The translations under genes were made by a program, and so were the position numbers. 64,000 nt of DNA, taken from the NCBI GenBank assembly GCA_020635975.1, contig JACJYT010000008.1, forward strand, positions 45,070 through 109,069, written 5' to 3'. This document shows positions 52,480 through 61,259 of the stretch, piece after piece (the first letter of the stretch is position 1; every line of letters begins with the position of its first letter). The DNA comes from Chitinophagales bacterium (lineage in GTDB: Bacteria > Bacteroidota > Bacteroidia > Chitinophagales > UBA8649). The notes beneath the pieces are model-generated. The model made no database searches, had not been told where the DNA came from, and was given only the letters and a program-made list of their open reading frames with translations.

Positions 52480-54264
52480 TTAAAAAGGGTAAGCACCTTG
52501 CGAATAAGTATAACTTGCTACTGCTCTTCTTAAATCTTTGGCATTGATATCGTAAGGCTTTGTTAGTAAGCCGAAGAAATAGCGCATCGTTTTTTTCTCA
52601 AAACCAGAAGTGTAGGCGTCAATAATTTCATTTCCTGCAGATCTTACTTTTTCTAATGCATCATAAAGATAAACTTGCACTGCCTTTTCCATGGCATCTA
52701 ATTTCGCCGCGTCTACTCCCTTGTTCTTTTTCAATTTTTGTACGCGCAAATAGACTGCTTCGCACAAGAAACTTTCAGCTAAGATGTCGGCCAAGTGCAT
52801 CACAATTTCTTGCTCGTCTACTAATTTTTTACCTAGTTTTTTACCAGCGGCACCAGAAAGGAATAAGAAACTTGCTTTGATATTTTCTATAATGCCTCTT
52901 TCTTCTACAGCGTTAAAAGGAAGCATTCTTTTTACTAAGAGACTTGGGATATGTTTGCCTGCTTTAGTTAAATTGATTTCTTTAGATTTTAAATGACGCT
53001 TAGTTAATTCAGCTACCGAAAGCATGCGGTTAATCTCGTTTGTTCCTTCGTAGATTCTCGTAATTCTTGCGTCTCTATAGCCCATTTCTATTCCCGTTTC
53101 CATGCTATAGCCCATACCACCATGAATTTGTAAAGTTTCATCTAATACAAAGTCGGCGTTCTCTGAGCCTTTCACTTTCAAAATAGCACATTCCACGGCA
53201 AACTCTCTGAGTGCTTTAAGCTTGGCTTCGCCATCTGCTGCTCCCGCAGCTTTGAATTCGGCTGTTTTCAAATCAATATTTCTACCGGTTTGATACACCG
53301 CCGAATCGCATGCGAAAGTGTGCACTACCATAGTAGCTATCTTGTTCTTAATAGCCCCAAAATCAGCAATAGAGGTTTCAAATTGCTTTCTTTCTTTCGC
53401 GTAAGCAACGGCTTTATCGATAGAGAATTTGCATCCTCCTGTAGTTCCAGCTGCAAGCTTAATTCGGCCAGAGTTCAGGATGTTCAAAGCAATTTTAAAT
53501 CCTTCGCCTCTTCCTGCCAATAAATTCTCTACTGGCACCATACAGTCGTTAAAGAATACTTGCACTGTAGAAGAACCCTTTATCCCCATTTTCTTCTCTT
53601 CTGCTCCAAGAGTAATTCCACCAAAAGCTTTTTCTACAATAAATGCCGATAATTCTTTATCCTCATCAATTTTAGCAAATACAATGAATAGATCTGCAAA
53701 ACCACCATTGGTAATCCACATTTTCTGTCCGTTAATTACATAGTGTGTGCCAGCTGCATTGAGTACAGCTTTCGTTTTTCCTGAGTTAGCATCACTACCA
53801 GCATTAGGCTCTGTTAGGCAATAGGAAGCTTTTAAAGCCGCAGATGCAACTCCAGGTAAGTATTTATCTTTTTGAGCTTCGTTACCGTAGTAAACAATAG
53901 GTAAGGAGCCAATAGAAGTTTGACAACCGATAGTAGTTGCAAAAGAAAAACCTTGTGCTCCCGCTTCAGAAAATATTAATCCTGTATTGAAATCTAAATC
54001 GATACCACCGTGTTTCTCGCTAATAGCAACACCACATAAGCCTAGCTCAGCTGCTTTTTCTAGTAGTTTAGCCACTTCGGCTTTGTCCTCTTCGTTGGTA
54101 GCATACAATTCTCTGCCTCGTTTTAGCATGGGTTCTTGAATTTCTTTCAAGCAGAAATCTATTACCATTTCTTTTATCATCTTTTGCTCTTCCGTAAATT
54201 CTTCAGGAACAAAAACATCTTCTGCTTTACCAGCTCTTTCAATAAATGAACATCCTTTAACCAT
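52480..54264 (-). CDS. acyl-CoA dehydrogenase, long C-terminal form
   Basis: A 594-aa flavoenzyme of fatty acid beta-oxidation. The core matches the family: YCLTEPNAGSDANSGKTKA, WITNGGFADLFIVFAK, QTAVLQ-type region ALNILNSGRIKLAAGT, and IHGGMGYSMETGIEMGYRDARITRIYEGTNEINRM with the catalytic Glu region. About 180 C-terminal residues follow the core, as in VLCAD/ACAD9-like enzymes. Together with the dienoyl-CoA-reductase-like SDR it suggests use of (unsaturated) long-chain fatty acids. Alone on its strand between terminator-bearing units. Confidence 0.92.
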   Translation of the reverse strand: MVKGCSFIERAGKAEDVFVPEEFTEEQKMIKEMVIDFCLKEIQEPMLKRGRELYATNEEDKAEVAKLLEKAAELGLCGVAISEKHGGIDLDFNTGLIFSEAGAQGFSFATTIGCQTSIGSLPIVYYGNEAQKDKYLPGVASAALKASYCLTEPNAGSDANSGKTKAVLNAAGTHYVINGQKMWITNGGFADLFIVFAKIDEDKELSAFIVEKAFGGITLGAEEKKMGIKGSSTVQVFFNDCMVPVENLLAGRGEGFKIALNILNSGRIKLAAGTTGGCKFSIDKAVAYAKERKQFETSIADFGAIKNKIATMVVHTFACDSAVYQTGRNIDLKTAEFKAAGAADGEAKLKALREFAVECAILKVKGSENADFVLDETLQIHGGMGYSMETGIEMGYRDARITRIYEGTNEINRMLSVAELTKRHLKSKEINLTKAGKHIPSLLVKRMLPFNAVEERGIIENIKASFLFLSGAAGKKLGKKLVDEQEIVMHLADILAESFLCEAVYLRVQKLKKNKGVDAAKLDAMEKAVQVYLYDALEKVRSAGNEIIDAYTSGFEKKTMRYFFGLLTKPYDINAKDLRRAVASYTYSQGAYPF

Positions 54265-54295
54265 TACTTTTTAATTTTCTAGCACGAAGATAAAT

Positions 54296-54327
54296 AAAAA
54301 AAAGCAATGCACGCATTGCTTTTTTTA
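54296..54327 (-). terminator. terminator after the YESQ-repeat operon
   Basis: A 15-bp stem of eight A plus GCAATGC pairing with GCATTGC plus eight T, with AC in the centre. On the minus strand it follows the lipoprotein gene ending at 54376 and precedes the acyl-CoA dehydrogenase. Symmetric A/T tracts could make it bidirectional. Confidence 0.85.
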
Positions 54328-54375
54328 TAAAATTTACAGAAGCGAAAGCTTCAATTATCGATTTATCTTAAGCTA

Positions 54376-54840
54376 CTAGAGATTAATCAAGGTGATTTTT
54401 TCGTCCACTTTGTCCATAAAGGAATGTAAATACGAAGGAACATTATTTTTATCCTTATCTAGTCGCCAAGTTCTTAAGGAACCTTCAAAATAATAGCTAA
54501 TCAAAATTCCACCTTGATCTGCACAATCCGGACAACCCATGGTGCCATCTGCTTCCGAAAGTAACTCGCTTGGAAAAAAATCAATTAAATCTTTAGTAAG
54601 TTCAAATTTATTGGCATTTAATTCTACAAAATCGAAGGGTGCCCCATTGTAATTATCGTTCATATCTTCATACAAGTGTGCAGCATCTAGTTTATAGTAT
54701 TCTATGCAAGATTCTCCCATACACATACCATAAAAGTGACCAAAGAGGAGGTAGTCCTCATTACTTAAATCTTTTTCTTTTTTACAAGAAATTAGACTGA
54801 ATAAGGCGAGAATTAAAGTCAAATTAAAAAAGTATTTCAT
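54376..54840 (-). CDS. small lipoprotein of unknown function
   Basis: A 154-aa protein with a lipobox (LISC, Cys19), then KKEKDLS. Four further cysteines lie in two clusters, YGMCMGESCIEYY and GCPDCADQGG, which could form disulfides in the periplasm. I do not recognise the family. It is the third gene of a minus-strand operon (gap 24 nt) behind a YESQ-repeat protein and a serine hydrolase, and is followed by a strong terminator. Confidence 0.65.
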   Translation of the reverse strand: MKYFFNLTLILALFSLISCKKEKDLSNEDYLLFGHFYGMCMGESCIEYYKLDAAHLYEDMNDNYNGAPFDFVELNANKFELTKDLIDFFPSELLSEADGTMGCPDCADQGGILISYYFEGSLRTWRLDKDKNNVPSYLHSFMDKVDEKITLINL

Positions 54841-54864
54841 GGCTTTTGACTTAGGTTTAAAAAA

Positions 54865-55209
54865 TTAGTACAGCAAGCTTTTCTTAGAAGAGTTTTTCCA
54901 ACCCGCCTGACTTTCATAATCTACAAAGTAAATTTTCAAATCTGCTTGACTTTCGTATTTAACGAAGAAAATAGTTTTATCGCTTTGACTTTCATACTTG
55001 GTAAAGAACCATTTGCCATCGTTCTTGCCTGCCTGACTCTCGTATTGTACTTTGTAGACTTTTAAATCAGCCTGACTTTCATAATCTACTACGTAGACCT
55101 TAACATCGGCTTGACTTTCGTAATCTACCGAATAAATTTTTTGGGCATTTAAACTTAGTCCCCAGCAGCTAAGCATTGCGCTAACTATTAAAATTGAGAT
55201 GTTTTTCAT
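54865..55209 (-). CDS. exported YESQ-repeat protein, septoil-knot (DUF6150-type) family
   Basis: A 114-aa protein: signal peptide of about 22 residues, then six copies of a 13-residue strand unit built around YESQ[AS] (tyrosines at residues 30, 43, 56, 72, 85 and 98), with one 16-residue unit (YESQAGKNDGKWFFTK) in the middle and a short basic tail. From memory, this pattern belongs to the small Bacteroidota family DUF6150, whose predicted structure is the highly knotted 7(1) septoil fold. No catalytic site is seen. It is the middle gene of a three-gene operon between a lipoprotein serine hydrolase (27-nt gap) and a lipoprotein of unknown function. Confidence 0.75.
   Translation of the reverse strand: MKNISILIVSAMLSCWGLSLNAQKIYSVDYESQADVKVYVVDYESQADLKVYKVQYESQAGKNDGKWFFTKYESQSDKTIFFVKYESQADLKIYFVDYESQAGWKNSSKKSLLY
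54901..55135 (-). repeat. six 39-nt-type tandem repeats inside the YESQ gene
   Basis: The block TGACTTTCRTA recurs six times at about 39-48 nt spacing, encoding the YESQ units. The repeats are diverged at synonymous sites, so this is an old protein repeat rather than recent DNA amplification. Confidence 0.8.
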
Positions 55210-55236
55210 AAGTATATTTTTAGTTTTAAATTTCTT

Positions 55237-56337
55237 TTATTCCCACATGGCTTTAATTCTTAGCCACATATCGTCGTGAAACTGTGTGGGCACTAGCGAA
55301 TTATCTGGTGCTTCTCCCATGCGAATTACCACCAGATTTAAACTAGGAACCACTTCAATAAATTGTCCATTTTTACCCATACCGGTATATAAGTCTGCTG
55401 GTGCATTAGGACTTAATTGCAAGCCAAGCGGACTTGCTAGTCCTGGATAAATAATAGAAGGCTTTCCATTTAACCAAGTTAAGTAACCGTAAGATTCGTT
55501 TAAATTCTGAGAAGTATTTCTCATTTGGTTTAAATAAGTTTGGTCGCTTAAAACAGGAGTTCCATCCCAAGTTCCATCCGCTAAAAGTAAGAGTGCAAAT
55601 CTTGCTGCATCTCTTGCGGTACTCCAATAAACATTTAAGTAGTCCTGCTGAATCCAAGTACCATCCATGCCTGTTTTAGCTTCTATTCTACTATCGGTAA
55701 AAGCATTGTAAGTTTCTGAAGAGGCATTAGCCACCACAGATTCTAATAGGGTATAAGGAGCATTGTGATAATACCATTGGGTGCCTGGTTCATTCAAATA
55801 AACAAGGCAGGTATCGTCGGTGCAATCTAAGTCAGCAGCCGTGTAATCTAAGCCAGTAGTCATCATTAGTTGATGCTTAATTTTAATATTATTTTCTTGA
55901 GCTAGGCTCATATTTGTCCATCCTTGTCCTAAATAATCCGAACTCTTATCTTCTATACTTAACAAATTCTCTTCTTGTGCTATGCCTACCAAAAATGCGG
56001 TAAGCGTTTTACCTGCGGAAGCCCAATACCAAAGAGAATTTTCTTGAAAACTCGAAGTATTGGTAATATTGTTGCCCCAATATCTTTCCATTACGATTCT
56101 CCCATTTTGTAAGATAATAAAGGCACGAGTACCATTAGAAGCTAAGTAGTTTTCCAAATCTAGGGAAGCTGTACTATCCCATTCTAAAGTGGCTAAACTC
56201 TTTCTTTCCCAAGTATTTCCAACAAGCGGGGGGAAGTAAAGTTCTTCTTCTTCCTGAATGATGGGGTCGTCAATGTGATCATCCTTACCACAAGCCACTA
56301 AGAAAAAAAACAAAAGTAAAAGGGCAGAATAGCGCAC
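55237..56337 (-). CDS. beta-lactamase-fold serine hydrolase lipoprotein
   Basis: A 366-aa protein of the class C beta-lactamase/esterase/D-aminopeptidase group. The lipobox is LVAC (Cys16). The active-site SxxK is Ser107-Lys110 (WASAGKTLTAF); the Tyr motif is YHN in WYYHNAPYTL; the third motif is GKNG near GMGKNGQF. Length is typical. Start is GTG 56337 with a near -7 element (TAACTTTA) about 15 nt upstream. It is the first gene of the operon with the YESQ-repeat protein and a small lipoprotein; its substrate (peptide, ester, beta-lactam) is unknown. Confidence 0.85.
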   Translation of the reverse strand: MRYSALLLLFFFLVACGKDDHIDDPIIQEEEELYFPPLVGNTWERKSLATLEWDSTASLDLENYLASNGTRAFIILQNGRIVMERYWGNNITNTSSFQENSLWYWASAGKTLTAFLVGIAQEENLLSIEDKSSDYLGQGWTNMSLAQENNIKIKHQLMMTTGLDYTAADLDCTDDTCLVYLNEPGTQWYYHNAPYTLLESVVANASSETYNAFTDSRIEAKTGMDGTWIQQDYLNVYWSTARDAARFALLLLADGTWDGTPVLSDQTYLNQMRNTSQNLNESYGYLTWLNGKPSIIYPGLASPLGLQLSPNAPADLYTGMGKNGQFIEVVPSLNLVVIRMGEAPDNSLVPTQFHDDMWLRIKAMWE

Positions 56338-56451
56338 AGCTAGTAATTTTTTTAAAGTTAGGATTAATATTTAAAATAAGGTATTTTTTAAATAGATAAT
56401 AATGTTCTAAAGAATTGACTATAAAAATACACTAGGCAAATAAAAGCTTGG

Positions 56452-56459
56452 TATCTTTG
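56452..56459 (+). promoter_or_regulatory. -7 element before the membrane protein/TonB receptor pair
   Basis: TATCTTTG fits TAnnTTTG with six bases to the ATG at 56466; it excludes the upstream TTG at 56448 as start. Confidence 0.55.
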
Positions 56460-56465
56460 AAAACG

Positions 56466-57017
56466 ATGAAGAAATTTGGACTTGCATGGATGGCTTTTTT
56501 GCTTCTACTTAGTGTGGTAGGTTCCATTAATATAGCTTCACTTAGTTATAGCTTTCAACTGAACAGCATTAGAAAGTCAGTAAAGAATTCTATTAAAGAA
56601 AATCTTAATTCGAGTGAACTTCTCGGTTTTCATTTTAGTTTGCAAGAATTGGAGTCGGATATCTTGGAATGGGAACACAGCAAAGAATTCAAATATCAAG
56701 GCTATATGTATGATATAATAAGTGCAGATACTTGTGGCTCTGAAGTTTTCTTTTTGTGTTTTGCCGATGAGGAAGAGAGCTGGTTTCGTTGGTCTTTTAA
56801 AGAAAAGCTTGCAGATACTCTTGCTAATAATTCTAGTTCAAAAGACTATCTCTCTCACTTCCAAAACTTTTTTTCTACTATGCTTTGGCAAAAGGAAAAT
56901 AGTTTCTTGACTAAGATTAATCTAAGAAATAGATATCTTTTAGAAAATCAGCTAGCTCATGCGCAATATAAAGCTAGCATTCTTCTACCACCACCCAATT
57001 TTATTGTAATAATCTAA
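56466..57017 (+). CDS. single-pass membrane protein upstream of TonB receptor
   Basis: A 183-aa protein with one N-terminal membrane helix (about 5-27, LAWMAFLLLLSVVGSINIASL) and a soluble part outside. The stretch ELESDILEWEHSKEFKYQGYMYDIISADTCG recalls a small uncharacterised Bacteroidota family often found next to TonB-dependent receptors or metal genes (from memory). Its end is proline-rich (LLPPPNFIVII). The ATG at 56466 is used because the upstream TTG overlaps the promoter. It lies 41 nt before the receptor gene and is probably co-transcribed with it; its role may be in supplying or sensing the receptor's ligand (inference). Confidence 0.6.
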   Translation: MKKFGLAWMAFLLLLSVVGSINIASLSYSFQLNSIRKSVKNSIKENLNSSELLGFHFSLQELESDILEWEHSKEFKYQGYMYDIISADTCGSEVFFLCFADEEESWFRWSFKEKLADTLANNSSSKDYLSHFQNFFSTMLWQKENSFLTKINLRNRYLLENQLAHAQYKASILLPPPNFIVII

Positions 57018-57058
57018 GGCCGTAAAGGCATTTTTTTAATACAATAAATAATTATATC

Positions 57059-59464
57059 ATGAAAAAAATTTTATTCATGGCGCTTATCGTCATGTATTCG
57101 AGTTATTCTTATGCTCAAGAGCTAAGCATATTTGATAAGAACACGAAGGAGGCCTTGGCTTTTGCTAGTGTTCATAGTAAAGACTTAAACTTAACTGTTT
57201 TAAGCAATAATGAAGGAAAAGTAGATCTAAGTACTTTAAGCTCAGCAAAACATATTAATATCAGCTATTTGGGTTATGCTAGCAAGCATTTCACATATAC
57301 TGAATTAAAGGCTTTGGGTTTTGTAATCGGACTTCAAAAATTAGATATGGATTTGAATGAGGTGGTGGTTTCTGCTACCAAATGGAAGGAATCTTCTGCT
57401 AAAATACCTACCAAGGTAGTGAATATAGATAGGAAGGAATTGGCTATTCAAAATCCGCAAACGGCAGCAGATTTATTGGGCGTTTCGGGAAAGGTCTTTA
57501 TTCAAAAAAGTCAGCAGGGTGGTGGAAGTCCAATGATTAGAGGCTTTGCTACCAACCGACTTTTATACTCTGTAGATGGCGTTAGAATGAATACAGCTAT
57601 TTTTAGAGCCGGTAATATTCAAAATGTTATCAATCTAGATCCTTTAGCAATGCAAGATGTTGAAGTCTTATTTGGACCTGGATCGGTTATGTATGGCAGC
57701 GATGCTATAGGTGGCGTGATGCAGTTTACTACCTTAGCGCCAACATTAAGTGATTCGGATCAAGTTTTGGTGAAAGGTAATGCTTTAGCGCGTTATGCCT
57801 CTGCCAACACGGAAAAAACTGCTCATTTTGACGTAAATGTGGGTTGGAAGAAATTTGCTATGCTTACCAGCATGAGCTATTCTGATTACGATCATTTGCG
57901 ACAAGGAAGCAAAGGACCAGAAGAGTATCTTAAACCATTTTATGTTTCTAGAATTGATAGAACGGATGTGGTGGTGAGTCAGGAAGATCCTCTTTTGCAG
58001 GTTCCTACAGCTTATTCTCAAATTAATTTGATGCAGAAATTAAAGTATCAGGCTAATAGCCATTTGAGTTTTGATTATGCTTTTCATTATTCTACCACCT
58101 CGAGCTATGGTCGCTACGACAGGCATAATAGAATGCGAAATGACTTGCCTCGTTATGCCGTATGGGATTATGGTCCGCAAAAGTGGATGATGAATCAGTT
58201 TGCAGTGAATTACAATAAGGAGACGAAGATTTTCGATAAGGCCATTTTTAATGTAGCACATCAGCTTTTTGAGGAAAGCAGAATCGATAGAAGTTTGAAT
58301 AAGGACGAACAAAATACGCAAGTAGAAAAAGTGAATGCTTATTCGCTTAACTTAGATTTTTACAAGAAGATTAAGAGTTCGCATAGTTTCTCCTATGGAG
58401 TAGAATACGTTTACAATAAGGTGAAATCTACTGGCGAGTTGGAAGATATTTCTACCAACTTGGTAGAACTTGGTCCCGCTAGATACCCACAATCTTCATG
58501 GCAATCTATTGGAGTTTACGTGAATGATTTGTATCAAGTAAGCGAAAAAGTAAGTTTGCAAGCTGGCTTAAGATATAACCATATTTTGTTGCAAGCTGAT
58601 TTTGATACGAGTTTTTATCCTTTTCCTTTTACAGAAGCAAGTATTAATAAGGGCAGTGTAACTGGAAGTTTTGGAGCCGTTTACCGACCAATGCAAGATT
58701 TTGTATTACAAGCAAATTTTGGAACGGCTTTTCGTTCTCCAAATGTGGACGATTTAGGGAAGGTTTTTGACTCTGAACCAGGGGCTGTAACGGTACCAAA
58801 TGATGGTTTAAAGCCAGAGTATGCCTACAATATTGATGTGGGACTTGCAAAAATATTTGCAGATCGAGTGAAGATTGATCTTACCGGGTATTACACCCAT
58901 TTACAAAATGCATTAGTAAGAAGAAATTTCACACTTAACGGACAAGATAGCATTATTTACGATGGTACTTTAAGTCAGGTGCAAGCCATTCAGAATGCGG
59001 CCAAAGCTTATGTTTGGGGAATACAAGCAGGGATAGAAATTAAACTTCCTGCCAACTTTAGTGTAAGCACAGATTTCAACTACCAAAAAGGTAGAGAAGA
59101 GTTAGATGATGGTAGCGTTAGTCCTTCGCGACATGCAGCGCCTTGGTTTGGAAATGCCAAGTTGAAGTACAAATATAAGGAGCTATATATGGAATTCTAT
59201 TCTATGTTTAGTGGTGGATTTTTTAATGATCAATTAGCACAAGAAGAACGAGCAAAGACGGAAATTTATGCCATCGATGAGGTGGGAAGAGCTTACTCGC
59301 CAGGTTGGTATACCTTTAACTTTAAGCTACATTATCAGTTCCATAAGAATTTTGGCATTGGTGCTGGGGTAGAGAACTTGGCCGATGCTAGGTATCGCCC
59401 GTATAGCTCTGGAGTAAGTGCTCCGGGAAGAAATTTCATTATTTCTTTAAATGCTAAATTTTAA
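57059..59464 (+). CDS. TonB-dependent receptor, haem/hemoglobin-receptor-like
   Basis: An 801-aa outer-membrane receptor. The signal peptide (YSYA-QELS) is followed by a CarboxypepD_reg-like domain (about 20-100), a plug with PMIRGFATNRLLYSVDGVRM and RAGNIQNVINLDPLAMQDVEVLFGPGSVMYGSDAIGG (about 160-225), and a barrel ending in FIISLNAKF. This plug pattern is that of the haem/hemoglobin receptor group (HmuR/HutA-like), and FRSPNVDDLGK is also typical. No HmuY, Fur box or haem-utilisation gene is next to it. A perfect bidirectional terminator follows. Confidence 0.87.
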   Translation: MKKILFMALIVMYSSYSYAQELSIFDKNTKEALAFASVHSKDLNLTVLSNNEGKVDLSTLSSAKHINISYLGYASKHFTYTELKALGFVIGLQKLDMDLNEVVVSATKWKESSAKIPTKVVNIDRKELAIQNPQTAADLLGVSGKVFIQKSQQGGGSPMIRGFATNRLLYSVDGVRMNTAIFRAGNIQNVINLDPLAMQDVEVLFGPGSVMYGSDAIGGVMQFTTLAPTLSDSDQVLVKGNALARYASANTEKTAHFDVNVGWKKFAMLTSMSYSDYDHLRQGSKGPEEYLKPFYVSRIDRTDVVVSQEDPLLQVPTAYSQINLMQKLKYQANSHLSFDYAFHYSTTSSYGRYDRHNRMRNDLPRYAVWDYGPQKWMMNQFAVNYNKETKIFDKAIFNVAHQLFEESRIDRSLNKDEQNTQVEKVNAYSLNLDFYKKIKSSHSFSYGVEYVYNKVKSTGELEDISTNLVELGPARYPQSSWQSIGVYVNDLYQVSEKVSLQAGLRYNHILLQADFDTSFYPFPFTEASINKGSVTGSFGAVYRPMQDFVLQANFGTAFRSPNVDDLGKVFDSEPGAVTVPNDGLKPEYAYNIDVGLAKIFADRVKIDLTGYYTHLQNALVRRNFTLNGQDSIIYDGTLSQVQAIQNAAKAYVWGIQAGIEIKLPANFSVSTDFNYQKGREELDDGSVSPSRHAAPWFGNAKLKYKYKELYMEFYSMFSGGFFNDQLAQEERAKTEIYAIDEVGRAYSPGWYTFNFKLHYQFHKNFGIGAGVENLADARYRPYSSGVSAPGRNFIISLNAKF

Positions 59465-59509
59465 GAACAAGTTAATCCATAATTCGGGTTAAAGAACTGC
59501 ATTTAAAAG

Positions 59510-59541
59510 AAAAGGCTCTCTTAGTACTAAGAGAGCCTTTT
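59510..59541 (+). terminator. perfect 32-nt bidirectional terminator
   Basis: AAAAGGCTCTCTTAGT is followed directly by its reverse complement, giving 16-bp arms with A/T tracts on both outer ends. It lies between the convergent receptor and lipoprotein genes and can stop both. Confidence 0.9.
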
Positions 59542-59560
59542 TGATATATTCTTAAATATC

Positions 59561-60046
59561 CTAGAGTTTTACGATGCTTACATTATTAGATACTAAATTT
59601 TGAGGAATAATGGGTTGAATTATAAATCCTCCACAAGCATCTGTAGCGTCATCTTGAACATCACGGTGAAAACAGCTTTTAGTATATTCGAAACTTCCAT
59701 TTACCTTCTCGCCACTTAAGCCACAAGAGCCAGAATTTTTTACGCTAAAAGAATTTCCACTTATAGAACCTGTATAAATGCTCGTGTTAATTTCATTGAT
59801 GTTATTAGCAAGTAAAGAAACATTATCGTTAGAGCCATTAGGAGTAATAAATACGGTGTAGGTATACGATAGCGTGCGTTCTTGATTTTCGCCAGGACAG
59901 GTATACACATAAGTATCTGTAATCTGATAGGTGCCTATCACTTCATTTAAACTTAGTGAATTAGCCTTATCGTCGTCTTTGCTACAAGATAAAACAAAGA
60001 AAGAGAGACATACTATAAGGAAGTTAAGGGAAGTTATTTTTTTCAT
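59561..60046 (-). CDS. small lipoprotein, lipocalin-like in outline
   Basis: A 161-aa lipoprotein with lipobox VLSC (Cys21), an acidic linker (SKDDDKANS) and a beta-rich domain. IGTYQITDTYVYTCPG is a typical first strand of small Bacteroidota lipocalin-like proteins; two Cys pairs (around SGSCGLSG and KSCFH...ACGG) could form disulfides. I do not recognise a named family. It ends at the bidirectional terminator and is 79 nt from the dioxygenase-like gene upstream. Confidence 0.6.
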   Translation of the reverse strand: MKKITSLNFLIVCLSFFVLSCSKDDDKANSLSLNEVIGTYQITDTYVYTCPGENQERTLSYTYTVFITPNGSNDNVSLLANNINEINTSIYTGSISGNSFSVKNSGSCGLSGEKVNGSFEYTKSCFHRDVQDDATDACGGFIIQPIIPQNLVSNNVSIVKL

Positions 60047-60125
60047 ATTTAGAATTTTAAGGCTACGAAGTTACTAAATTGTAGCTAGTTAGGAAGCTAA
60101 GCAAAGTGTTAAAGAGGATTTAAGT

Positions 60126-61043
60126 TTAGAACAAAGAAGGCCTTTGGGTAATTTCATGATAGCAAACGCAATTTTCATTGAAATAATGAAAGACCATACT
60201 TTTTCTAGTTTTGGTCTTATCCAGATGCGCTTCTCCGCCATGAAAAAGATTCGCATGCCATATTAGGAGATCGCCTTTTTTGGCATAAAAAATCTCTTTT
60301 TGCAAGCCTTGTTCTTGGATCTTTTGCTCCATCATTAACTCGTATTGCGTATAGTCCTTATCTCCAATCAGAAAGGCATTACCTTCATTGTCGTAGTCGG
60401 AGTTTAAGTAGTAAGGCAGCTTATGGCTTCCAGGATAATAATGCAAGGGGCCATTATCTGGGCCTATGTCTTCTAGGGCTATCCATACACCTAATAAGCC
60501 ACCATAAGGGAAGGTGGTCATATGTATGCTATCCGAGTGGGTTTTTTGTTCACTTCCCATGAGGAAATTGATGCTTTGAAAAAGTTTCGCTTCTCCATCG
60601 AAAAGCAAGGATAAGAAAGTCTTTAGTTTTGCCTGATTTCCTATACCGTTTAATAGGGCTGATTGCTTAATAGCAAACATGATTTTGTTTCTATATCGAA
60701 ACTTTACTTTTCCCGAATTTAGAAGTTGATCTATTTCTTCATTAACAGCATCCACCTCATGGTTAGATAGATAGTTTTTTAGGATAATATAACCATTCTG
60801 ATCATAATTAAGAATGCTTTGTTTAGTTTCTTCGTCGCTTTCCTTGAAGATTTCGCTGCCCTCAATTTTCGGCATATCTGCAGTCAGTTCAGGTGTATTG
60901 AGTCCTTTAAAATCTTTGCTCGAAACTGAAGAGAAGTAGCACTTATTAAGGCCTAATTTTTTGTAAGGAAGCAAGTTGTGCTTCAATTGTTTCCTATGGA
61001 AAAAATTGTAGAGCGAGTAAATAAATTTAATTCTTCTAAGCAT
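60126..61043 (-). CDS. phytanoyl-CoA dioxygenase-like Fe(II)/2-oxoglutarate oxygenase
   Basis: A 305-aa protein of the PhyH family. The iron-binding HxD is in QKTHSDSIHMTT, the distal His in WHANLFHGGEAH, and the 2-oxoglutarate Arg in KTKTRKSMVFHYF. Between them GGLLGVWIALEDIGPDNGPLHYYPGSHK is a classic PhyH segment. No signal peptide; probably cytoplasmic. The target (lipid, antibiotic, osmolyte, sugar) is unknown and no biosynthetic neighbour gives a clue. Monocistronic by spacing. Confidence 0.85.
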   Translation of the reverse strand: MLRRIKFIYSLYNFFHRKQLKHNLLPYKKLGLNKCYFSSVSSKDFKGLNTPELTADMPKIEGSEIFKESDEETKQSILNYDQNGYIILKNYLSNHEVDAVNEEIDQLLNSGKVKFRYRNKIMFAIKQSALLNGIGNQAKLKTFLSLLFDGEAKLFQSINFLMGSEQKTHSDSIHMTTFPYGGLLGVWIALEDIGPDNGPLHYYPGSHKLPYYLNSDYDNEGNAFLIGDKDYTQYELMMEQKIQEQGLQKEIFYAKKGDLLIWHANLFHGGEAHLDKTKTRKSMVFHYFNENCVCYHEITQRPSLF

Positions 61044-61259
61044 AATTTATAGGCTAATGTGCAAAATCTCTTAAGAGAAGGATGCAAAATAATTCTTACA
61101 CGAATATACTTTTTATTTGCTAATTGATGAATTTGAAAGACTTCTTAATTATTTAGAAGTTAAAGCGACTTGGTTATTTAAAGATCAGGTATGCAACAGT
61201 TTTTAATTCATTTGTAATGAATCAAATATCTTTGGGAGAGAAGAAAATTACTTTTAAAA

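Noticed and set aside
54901..55135. Regularly spaced repeats that could suggest a CRISPR array
   Set aside because: The repeats are in frame inside an exported protein, only about 11 nt are conserved, and the intervening parts are also conserved; it is a protein repeat.
57019..57037. GCC-GTAAA-GGC followed by seven T, between the membrane protein and the TonB receptor
   Set aside because: The stem is only 3 bp; too weak for a terminator, so the two genes are still considered co-transcribed.
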